Origin: Flavobacterium flabelliforme
GTDB lineage: Bacteria > Bacteroidota > Bacteroidia > Flavobacteriales > Flavobacteriaceae
Length of the DNA: 64,000 bases
Reading direction: 5' to 3'
Assembly: GCF_017948675.1 (NCBI RefSeq)
Contig: NZ_JAGFBU010000001.1
Coordinates: 62,001 to 126,000 of the forward strand
Positions within the stretch are counted from its first letter, which is position 1, and each line of letters opens with the position of its first letter. Positions 34,112 through 41,305 of this stretch are shown piece by piece. Below the pieces are notes generated by a model. That model saw only the letters and a program-made list of their open reading frames with translations, had not been told where the DNA came from and ran no database searches. The translations under genes and the position numbers were made by a program.

Positions 34112-36517
34112 TTACTTCTTTCTCGAGTAGTAGTTACTCATTACCGTTACAAAACTCACAATAGTTATAGTACTGAGCGGCATTATAATAGCTGCAACTA
34201 GAGGCAATAAGTTTCCTGTAACAGCAAACGTTAGCCCAACCACATTGTACAGTAAAGACAAAGTAAAACTCATCTTAATGGTGGTTATAGAATTTTTTGA
34301 AAATTTCAGGAAATAATTTAATTTTTGAAATTCATTCGCATCTAAAATCGCATCACAAGCAGGAGAAAAAACATTTACATTCTCAGAAATAGAAATACCA
34401 ATATCACTTTGCGCTAAAGCTCCAGCATCATTTAGACCGTCACCTACCATCATAACGTTATTTCCTTTTTCTTGTAAATTTTTTATAAATTCTAATTTTT
34501 GTTCCGGTTTTTGATTAAAAATCAACTCCGTTCCTTTAGGCAATAATCGTTCTAGAACAGAACGCTCGCCTTCATTATCGCCAGACAGAACTTTAATTTT
34601 ATATTGTTTACTCAAAGTCTGAAAAAGCTCTTCTAAACCTTCTCTGTATTGATTATTGAAAATAAATTTTCCGAAATAAATCCCATCAATTTTTATATGT
34701 ACAGCTGTTTGTTGAATAGAAGAGTCCTCTAGTTTTTCGACAAAACTCGCAGAACCAATTAAGATCGTATACCCAAAAATTTGAGACTTAATTCCTTTTC
34801 CAGTAATCTCCTCAAAATACTCAACTTTCATTTTTTTAGTAAGTGTAGCAGATATATTTTCTAAAATAGGAAGCGGCAAATAATCATATAACATTCTGCT
34901 TAACGGATGATTTGAAGCTCTAAGAACATTTTTTATTAGCAGCAATTCTTCATCTGAAAGTGTCGTTCCTTCATACGAAATATTCGATTTTTTATTTGTT
35001 GTAATTGTCCCTGTTTTATCAAAAACTATGGTATCAACTTTAGCTAATTGCTCAATAACTAAAGCATTTTTTAAATAAAATTTTTGCTTACCAAGGATCC
35101 TCAATACGTTTCCAAAAGTAAATGGAGCCGTCAATGCCAATGCACAAGGACAAGCAACGATAAGCACTGCGGTAAAGACATTGAATGCTGTAGTAGCATC
35201 GATAAAAATCCAATAAGTAAAGGAAACAAAAGCAATCAATAATAATATTGGTGTAAAATAATGCGAAATATTATCAGTAATCGTTTTGTGTTTTTGCTCT
35301 ACATTTTTTTGAAAAACATCATTGCTCCACAACTGAGTCAGATAACTTTGGGAAACTGAATGCAGTACTTCCATTTCGATCACTTTTCCTATTTGTTTTC
35401 CTCCAGCAAATACTTTGTCACCTGATTTTTTAGTAATGGCTACGGCTTCCCCTGTGACAAAACTGTAGTCAATTTCAGCTTGCTCAGAAATCAGAATTCC
35501 ATCAACAGGAATTAGTTCTTGATTCCTAATTAGCAATCGATCGCCTTTTAAAACTTCGTAAATCGGCACACTTTCTTCTGAAGTATCTGCATTAATTTTA
35601 GTAATTGCAATTGGGAAATAAGACTTAAAATCACGCTCAAAACTTAAAAAACTATACGTTTTAATTTGAAACATTTTTCCTAAAAGCATAAAGAAGATCA
35701 GCCCAGTTAGACTATCAAAGAAACCAGGTCCATAGTCCATAATGATATCAAAAGCACTGCGAATAAACATCACTACAATTCCTAAAGCAATAGGAATATC
35801 AATGTTAAGCATTTTTGTTTTAATACTTTTATAGGCAGAAACATAATAACCGTTGGCAGAATAAATAAAACTTGGCATAGCCAAAGCAAAAATTAACCAT
35901 CTAAAAAAACCACGATAGTGATCGAGCCAAAATTCTTTTACTTCAAAATATTCCGGAAATGATAGTAACATTATATTACCAAAACAAAAGAAAGCAACAC
36001 CTAACTTGTAAGTTAAACTTCTGTCGACATTATTAGCCCCTGTTTCGTAATTTTCTAAGCTAATATAAGGTTCATATCCTATGGAACTCAATAAATAAAC
36101 AATGTTTTTGATCGAAACCAACTCAGGATTATAGGTTATTCTAACCTTCTTTTCTGGAAAATTAACCTGAGAAGTGCTTATGCCTTTTTGAAGACGCTGT
36201 AGATTTTCCAAAATCCAAATACACGAGCTACAATGTATATGTGGAATGTTAAGTGAAATAATAGCGGTCGAATTCTCTTGAAATTCCAAAAGTTTGGATA
36301 CAATACTCTCATTATCTAAAAAATCATATTTGCCGCTAATATCTTGCGGAGTTGCTCCAGGTGATTTTTCGAAATCATAATAACACGTCATATCATTGAG
36401 ACTAAAGATTTCATAAACAGTTTTACAACCGTTACAACAGAAATTTTTAGCATCAAAAATAATTTCGTCTTCTTTTACAATATCTAAACCACAATGGAAA
36501 CAGTTTTGTGTGTCCAT
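34112..36517 (-). CDS. ccoI: Copper-translocating P-type ATPase CcoI
   Basis: CcoI exports copper across the membrane for cbb3 oxidase assembly. From the ATG at 36517 (MDTQNCFHCGLDI) it has 801 residues. An N-terminal Cys-rich metal domain (FHCG, FCCNGCK) comes first, then an HMA-like domain with HCSSC, then membrane helices. CPCALA (about 457), DKTGTIT (about 500) and MVGDGLNDAGAL (about 692) follow. ATG at 36529 and GTG at 36541 are alternative starts, but the GTG would lie upstream of the predicted transcription start. It is divergent from the Crp/Fnr gene. Confidence 0.94.
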   Translation of the reverse strand: MDTQNCFHCGLDIVKEDEIIFDAKNFCCNGCKTVYEIFSLNDMTCYYDFEKSPGATPQDISGKYDFLDNESIVSKLLEFQENSTAIISLNIPHIHCSSCIWILENLQRLQKGISTSQVNFPEKKVRITYNPELVSIKNIVYLLSSIGYEPYISLENYETGANNVDRSLTYKLGVAFFCFGNIMLLSFPEYFEVKEFWLDHYRGFFRWLIFALAMPSFIYSANGYYVSAYKSIKTKMLNIDIPIALGIVVMFIRSAFDIIMDYGPGFFDSLTGLIFFMLLGKMFQIKTYSFLSFERDFKSYFPIAITKINADTSEESVPIYEVLKGDRLLIRNQELIPVDGILISEQAEIDYSFVTGEAVAITKKSGDKVFAGGKQIGKVIEMEVLHSVSQSYLTQLWSNDVFQKNVEQKHKTITDNISHYFTPILLLIAFVSFTYWIFIDATTAFNVFTAVLIVACPCALALTAPFTFGNVLRILGKQKFYLKNALVIEQLAKVDTIVFDKTGTITTNKKSNISYEGTTLSDEELLLIKNVLRASNHPLSRMLYDYLPLPILENISATLTKKMKVEYFEEITGKGIKSQIFGYTILIGSASFVEKLEDSSIQQTAVHIKIDGIYFGKFIFNNQYREGLEELFQTLSKQYKIKVLSGDNEGERSVLERLLPKGTELIFNQKPEQKLEFIKNLQEKGNNVMMVGDGLNDAGALAQSDIGISISENVNVFSPACDAILDANEFQKLNYFLKFSKNSITTIKMSFTLSLLYNVVGLTFAVTGNLLPLVAAIIMPLSTITIVSFVTVMSNYYSRKK

Positions 36518-36540
36518 AACTTTGCTCATTTTACCTGCCA

Positions 36541-36584
36541 CAAAGGTTACGAAATTGATTCCGTTAAAAAATGATATTTGTCAT
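36541..36584 (-). promoter_or_regulatory. ccoI promoter with Fnr-type dyad
   Basis: The dyad ATGATA-TT-TGTCAT (36571-36584, one mismatch) is centred 36.5 bases from the last G of a TAACCTTTG element (36549-36541). The TTTG alignment is identical to hemN and cco, although the TA is shifted one base. Confidence 0.55.
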
Positions 36585-36601
36585 ATAAATGTCTAAATTT
36601 G
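36571..36601 (+). promoter_or_regulatory. Promoter of the Crp/Fnr gene, overlapped by the same dyad
   Basis: TAAATTTG (36594-36601) is an exact -7 match giving a ~22-base leader. The dyad at 36571-36584 falls at about -34 to -21, over the -33 region, a position expected to repress rather than activate. Confidence 0.5.
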
Positions 36602-36626
36602 CGCTGTTAAACACCCCAGTTATACT

Positions 36627-37313
36627 ATGAGTAAATGTGAACAATGTATCGTTAGAGAATTTAGCTCCTTAAAGGCACTAACCAAAGACGAATTACTTAA
36701 AATTTCGGATTGCAAGACTACCCATGTTATAAAGAAAGGGGACGTTATATTTGAAGAAGGAGAAAATGTAAATGGTATTTATTGCATTAAAGATGGTATT
36801 TGCAAACTAACTAAACTTAGTGCAAATGGAAAAGATCATATTGTAAAATTAGTAAGTAAAGGAGAGTTATTGGGTCAACGCTCTATGATTAGTGAAGAAC
36901 CGGTAAATCTAAGTGCTGTTGCCTTAGAAGATATGCATGTTTGTTTTATTCCAAAAACAGAAGTAATGGGTTTCTTTGACAAAAACAATCAGTTTTCTAT
37001 GAATGTTATGAAATCAATTTGTGGCGATTTGAAAGACGCAGATGATCACATGGTAAACATAGCTCAAAAAACAGTCAAAGAAAGATTAGCAGAAGTACTG
37101 CTTTACCTTCATGATACTTTTGGCAAAAATGAAGATAATTCTTTAAAAGTTCAACTTTCTAGAGACGAATTAGCTAGTATGATTGGTACGGCAACTGAAA
37201 GCTGTATTCGCTTACTATCTGATTTTAATAAATTAGAGCTTATAGAATTAACAGGTAAAAAAATAGTCTTAAAAGATATTAACAAATTAAAAAAAATAAG
37301 TAGAACTGTTTAA
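36627..37313 (+). CDS. Crp/Fnr-family transcription regulator, likely of the cco/hemN regulon
   Basis: The 228-residue regulator has a cyclic-nucleotide-binding-like beta barrel (about 15-125), a dimer helix and a C-terminal winged HTH. C4-x2-C7 aligns with E. coli FNR C20/C23, and C106 in HVCFIP aligns with C122. The C29 equivalent is absent; C29, C53 and C59 of this protein are possible substitutes. The recognition helix GTATESCIRLL keeps the Glu and Arg of FNR but has Ile where FNR has Ser. It probably senses oxygen or redox state and acts at the three ATGAyA-type dyads. Its own promoter overlaps one of them. Confidence 0.88.
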   Translation: MSKCEQCIVREFSSLKALTKDELLKISDCKTTHVIKKGDVIFEEGENVNGIYCIKDGICKLTKLSANGKDHIVKLVSKGELLGQRSMISEEPVNLSAVALEDMHVCFIPKTEVMGFFDKNNQFSMNVMKSICGDLKDADDHMVNIAQKTVKERLAEVLLYLHDTFGKNEDNSLKVQLSRDELASMIGTATESCIRLLSDFNKLELIELTGKKIVLKDINKLKKISRTV

Positions 37314-37314
37314 T

Positions 37315-38763
37315 TTACTCTTTTCTATCCATAGTGAAATAATAAACTGGAATTCCTAGTGCTACTATAAATAATCCAAGTCCCGTATTAAAAGTATCAT
37401 AAATCAATAAAGTCATACATATTCCTATTGTTACTACTATATAAAGTGCTGGAATTACAGGATAGCCAAATGCTTTATAAGGTCTAGGGGTATTTGGTTC
37501 TTTTTTTCTAAGAATGAAAACACCTAGAATTGTTAAAATATAAAATAACAAGGAAGCAAAAGTAGCGTAAGTTAATAAATCACCAAACTTACCTGAAATA
37601 CATAATACACAAGCCCAAATACATTGTACCCATAAAGCTTTTGCAGGAACTTGATTTTTATTAAGTTGAGTAGCTTGCTTAAAAAAAAGCCCATCTTTTG
37701 CCATTGCAAAAAACAATCTTCCGCCTGAAAGGATTAATCCGCTATTGCAACCAAAAGTTGAAACCATAATTAATCCTGCCATTACAAAAACACCTATATT
37801 ACCCATAATCATACTTGCAGCAGCTGCACCAACTCTATCATTACTAGCAAACATAATTCCGCTACTGCTTATATTGGCAACACCCGGAGCTCCTTGCATC
37901 GGCAATAAAGCCAAATAAGCTAGATTGGCCAAAACATAAATAACGGTAACTATTAAAGTTCCTAAAAATAAACTTCTAGGAATATTTTTTTTAGGTTCTT
38001 TAATTTCTCCTGCAATAAATGTCACATTATTCCATGCATCACTAGAAAAAAGAGAATTAATTATTGTAGCTCCAGCAGCTCCTAACAGCGCCATTCCTGC
38101 AAGTTTGGTTACCGTAATAGTTCCATCTGCATTAACAACTGTTTTACTAGCCTCCCACATATTGGTAAAGTTATCCGATAAAACAGATGTTTGTAAACCT
38201 ACATACAAACCTAAAAGTATTAAGGCAAACAGAGCAATTAATTTTGCAGAAGTAAAAACCAATTGAACTCTTTTACCACTTTCTACTCCTTTTGTATTAA
38301 TAAATGTTAAGAGTACAATACTAAAAACCGCTAAAACTTTTTGGTAAGAAATAATAAAATTGCCTCCTATAGTAATAAGAGTTTTATCTAAAACAGGAAA
38401 GAAAATTGCTGCATAATTAGCAAACGTCACAGCAATAGCCGCAATTACTCCTGTTTGAATTACTGTAAAAACAGTCCATCCGTAAAGAAAAGAAACGAGT
38501 CTTCCGTAAGCACGCTGAATGTAGACAAATTGTCCTCCTGCATTTGGCATCATTCCAGCTAATTCGCCATAACTCAACGCCGCAGCAACTGTTATTAATC
38601 CGGTCACTATCCAAATTACTAATAACCAAGCAGCAGATCCAATATCTCTCGCCATCGCTGAAGTAACAATAAAAATCCCAGAACCTATCATTGATCCTGC
38701 AACTAAACTCGTGGCATCTATTAATCCTAAAGAACGTTTTAATTCAGTTTTATTTTCTGGCAT
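37315..38763 (-). CDS. APC-family amino acid permease
   Basis: The 482-residue protein has about 12 to 13 membrane helices. It opens with LGLIDATSLVAGSMIGSGIF, the substrate-binding unwound helix of APC transporters (GSGIF), and has SSDAWNNVTFIAGEIKEPKK in the central region. It resembles the LAT-like/YfnA branch. Substrate cannot be read. It ends one base from the convergent Crp/Fnr gene, with no visible terminator between them. Confidence 0.88.
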   Translation of the reverse strand: MPENKTELKRSLGLIDATSLVAGSMIGSGIFIVTSAMARDIGSAAWLLVIWIVTGLITVAAALSYGELAGMMPNAGGQFVYIQRAYGRLVSFLYGWTVFTVIQTGVIAAIAVTFANYAAIFFPVLDKTLITIGGNFIISYQKVLAVFSIVLLTFINTKGVESGKRVQLVFTSAKLIALFALILLGLYVGLQTSVLSDNFTNMWEASKTVVNADGTITVTKLAGMALLGAAGATIINSLFSSDAWNNVTFIAGEIKEPKKNIPRSLFLGTLIVTVIYVLANLAYLALLPMQGAPGVANISSSGIMFASNDRVGAAAASMIMGNIGVFVMAGLIMVSTFGCNSGLILSGGRLFFAMAKDGLFFKQATQLNKNQVPAKALWVQCIWACVLCISGKFGDLLTYATFASLLFYILTILGVFILRKKEPNTPRPYKAFGYPVIPALYIVVTIGICMTLLIYDTFNTGLGLFIVALGIPVYYFTMDRKE

Positions 38764-38833
38764 TGATCTGTTTAATTATGAATAGTATAATGGTTTAATT
38801 TATCCGTTAAATTCTGAAAAATATAAATTATTA

Positions 38834-39123
38834 GCTTCTTCCCAAAATTTGAATAATTGAAAATCACAGATTTTCAATTCCTATTTTTTAGGAAGTCACT
38901 TTGCTTCTTCCCAAAATTTGAATATTTGAAAATCACAGATTTTTAATTCCTATTTTTTAGGAAGTCGCTTTGCTTCTTCCCAAAATTTGAATATTTGAAA
39001 ATCACAGATTTTTAATTCCTATTTTTTAGGAAGTCGCTTTGCTTCTTCCCAAAATTTGAATATTTGAAAATCACAGATTTTCAATTCCTATTTTTTAGGA
39101 AGACGCTTTGCTTCTTCCCAAAA
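38834..39123. repeat. 69-bp tandem repeat built from the mazG 3' end
   Basis: Four contiguous 69-bp units (starts 38834, 38903, 38972, 39041) run into a fifth partial match at 39110-39123 inside mazG. Each unit contains the last codons of mazG (FWEEAKRLPKK and its TAG) plus 36 bases downstream, including a TTGAAAATC-TGT-GATTTTCAA hairpin. Units 2 and 3 are identical; units 1 and 4 differ from them at a few bases. In unit 1 the CGT/CGA arginine codon of the mazG tail has become TGA. There are no spacers, so it is not a CRISPR. Confidence 0.93.
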
Positions 39124-39870
39124 AACATCCATTTCAGCCAAAGTCATGTCCATTAGTGGTTTTCCTAATTCTTCTGCTTTACTTTCTAAGTACTGAAATC
39201 TTTTTATAAACTTTTTATTAGTGCGCTCTAATGCATCTTCTGGATTTACTTTAAGAAATCTAGCGTAATTAATCATCGAAAATAAAACATCACCAAATTC
39301 TGCTTCAATTTTATCTTGATCACCAGCATCAACCTCAACTTGTAATTCAGCTAATTCTTCTTGCACTTTATCCCAAACCTGATGTGATTCTTCCCAATCA
39401 AATCCAACTCCTTTCACTTTATCTTGAATCCTACTTGCTTTAACTAATGCAGGTAAACTTTTAGGAACACCTTCTAAAACTGATTTTTTACCTTCTTTTA
39501 GCTTTAGTTTTTCCCAATTTTGTTTTACTTCTTCTTCATCTTTCACAACTACATCACTGTAAATGTGTGGATGACGATGAATTAATTTCTCACAGATTTC
39601 ATTACATACATCCGCTATATCAAAGTCGTTTGTTTCACTTCCAATTTTAGAATAAAAAACCAAATGCAGCAAGACATCTCCTAACTCTTTTTTTACCTCG
39701 TTTAAATCATTATCTAAAATTGCATCACCTAATTCGTAAGTTTCTTCAATAGTAAGATGACGTAAGCTTTGCATAGTTTGCTTTTTATCCCACGGACATT
39801 TTGCACGCAAATCATCCATGATGTCTAATAATCTTCCGAAAGCTTCTAATTGAGTTTGTCTTGAATTCAT
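39088..39870 (-). CDS. mazG: Nucleoside triphosphate pyrophosphohydrolase MazG
   Basis: MazG hydrolyses NTPs, including damaged ones, to NMP and PPi. The 260-residue two-domain protein has CPWDKKQTMQSLRHL followed by EETYELGDAI (about residues 25-53) and DVLLHLVFYSKI. A second EELAELQ...EAEFGDVLFSMINYARF set appears near 170-205. The final 11 codons and stop are shared with the tandem repeat that follows, so the array arose from this gene's tail. Confidence 0.93.
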   Translation of the reverse strand: MNSRQTQLEAFGRLLDIMDDLRAKCPWDKKQTMQSLRHLTIEETYELGDAILDNDLNEVKKELGDVLLHLVFYSKIGSETNDFDIADVCNEICEKLIHRHPHIYSDVVVKDEEEVKQNWEKLKLKEGKKSVLEGVPKSLPALVKASRIQDKVKGVGFDWEESHQVWDKVQEELAELQVEVDAGDQDKIEAEFGDVLFSMINYARFLKVNPEDALERTNKKFIKRFQYLESKAEELGKPLMDMTLAEMDVFWEEAKRLPKK

Positions 39871-39890
39871 GAGAAATATTTTTGGTAAAA

Positions 39891-39929
39891 ATAAAAAAAT
39901 CCTGTTCAGAAATAGAACTGAACAGGATT
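39891..39929 (-). terminator. Terminator after the DUF5606 gene
   Basis: AATCCTGTTCAG pairs with CTGAACAGGATT around an 8-base loop, with T5 following on the minus strand. It separates the DUF5606 gene from mazG, implying a promoter for mazG in the short remaining gap. Confidence 0.88.
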
Positions 39930-39950
39930 AAATATCATTTTAAAGTAAAA

Positions 39951-40439
39951 TTACTCTTTTGTAGCTTTTTGTTTCTTTGGTGAAACTTTAGCCTCTGCAA
40001 CTGGGGCTTCCTCTAATTCAGCAACTGCTTCTTCATCAACTGCAGGAACTACTACTGTATCAATAATTAATCCTTTTGCTTGAAGCATGTTGTACCAATT
40101 CAAAACTTTTTTAATATCTGATGGATACACTCTTTCTTCATCATAATCAGGCAAAATTTCTTTAAAGTAAGTCGTTAAAGTTGTATTGTCCTCTTTATGA
40201 GAAATCGCTTGTCCTTTATTTTCTTTATCCGCAATTTTTTGCATAATTTCAGATAATGGCTTTTCACCTTCGTAAGTGTAAATAGAAATTTCAGATAATA
40301 AACTTACATTACTTTTCAAATTCACAGTGATTTTTTTTCCATCCACTAATGATTCTGCTACAAACCCAGTACGAGTTTGAACTTGCAATACATATAAACC
40401 TGGTTTCCCAGAAATTGCTAATATTTTTTCTAAATTCAT
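39951..40439 (-). CDS. DUF5606 protein
   Basis: The 162-residue protein starts MNLEKILAISGKPGLYVLQV and shows the DUF5606 pattern (VAESLVDGKK, NVSLLSEISIYTY, LPDYDEERVYPSDIKKVLNWY). An acidic then basic low-complexity tail follows (about 130-162). The family is restricted to Bacteroidota as far as I know, and its function is unknown. It lies between def and mazG on the same strand. Confidence 0.85.
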   Translation of the reverse strand: MNLEKILAISGKPGLYVLQVQTRTGFVAESLVDGKKITVNLKSNVSLLSEISIYTYEGEKPLSEIMQKIADKENKGQAISHKEDNTTLTTYFKEILPDYDEERVYPSDIKKVLNWYNMLQAKGLIIDTVVVPAVDEEAVAELEEAPVAEAKVSPKKQKATKE

Positions 40440-40525
40440 TTTTTTTGTAATTATTATTAAGAATTTGACTTATTATTTTTTTTGTTTATAACCAAGAATC
40501 GTACCAATAGAAGCTTACTCTTTTT

Positions 40526-41113
40526 TTACCTTCCTTTTTTACCAAAAAATTTCATTCGGTAATCTTGAAATGTTTTTCCTTCCAAAATATTTTTTAATTT
40601 CTTTTGAATCAAACGTTTTTTTAATGTAGAGATTTTATCTGTAAACAAAATTCCTTCGATATGATCGTATTCGTGTTGAATTACTCTAGCAATTAAACCA
40701 TCAAATACTTCAGTTTTCATAACAAAATCCTCTTCACAATATTCAATCGTAATAGTTGGATTTCTATAAACATCTTCTCTTACATCAGGAATGCTTAAAC
40801 ATCCTTCATTAAAACTCCATTCTAAACCTTCTTCTTTAATCATTTTTGCATTGATAAAAGTTTTCTTAAAGCCTTGAAGTTTTTTTTGTGCCGCATTATC
40901 TAGTTCTTCATCATCACTAAAAGGAGTTGTGTCTATTACAAATAAACGAAGTGCTAAACCGATCTGAGGTGCTGCAAGTCCAACACCATAAGCATTGTAC
41001 ATCGTCTCGTACATATTAGCTATAATCTCTTTTAAATTTGGATGTTCTGGTGAAACTATTTCTCCTGTTTTTCTTAAAACTGGATCACCATATCCTATAA
41101 TCGGTACAATCAT
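40526..41113 (-). CDS. def: Peptide deformylase
   Basis: Def removes the formyl group from nascent N-terminal methionine. From the ATG at 41113 it is 195 residues with the three motifs GVGLAAPQIG, EGCLSIP and QHEYDHIEG, which hold the metal-binding Cys and two His. The frame stays open to 41206, but those 31 residues do not match the family. Confidence 0.94.
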   Translation of the reverse strand: MIVPIIGYGDPVLRKTGEIVSPEHPNLKEIIANMYETMYNAYGVGLAAPQIGLALRLFVIDTTPFSDDEELDNAAQKKLQGFKKTFINAKMIKEEGLEWSFNEGCLSIPDVREDVYRNPTITIEYCEEDFVMKTEVFDGLIARVIQHEYDHIEGILFTDKISTLKKRLIQKKLKNILEGKTFQDYRMKFFGKKGR

Positions 41114-41260
41114 TCGTGTTGTATTAAATATTATCTGACAAAATAAGCGAATATGCTTTTTATTCAGTTTGCAAAAATAGCAAAAAAATAGACAATGAAT
41201 AATCATCTATTAATTATTACCTAATATTAACAATTTGAGACAAAAGATTTGGGTTAATCC

Positions 41261-41290
41261 TTTGTATAATTCATACAAATCTTACCTTTG
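41261..41290 (+). promoter_or_regulatory. Promoter and operator-like dyad of the FUSC gene
   Basis: TTTG (41261-41264), an 18-base spacer and TACCTTTG (41283-41290) form a near-ideal Bacteroidota promoter. TTTGTAT-N5-ATACAAA (41261-41279) is a perfect dyad filling the space between the two elements. Confidence 0.6.
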
Positions 41291-41305
41291 TTATAACACG
41301 ATGCT

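Noticed and set aside
36518..36541. GTG start of ccoI at 36541
   Set aside because: It lies upstream of the transcription start predicted from the -7 element, and the family begins at the Cys-rich MDTQNCFHC.
38834..39109. CRISPR-like array
   Set aside because: The 69-bp units are contiguous without spacers and derive from the mazG tail; no cas genes are present.
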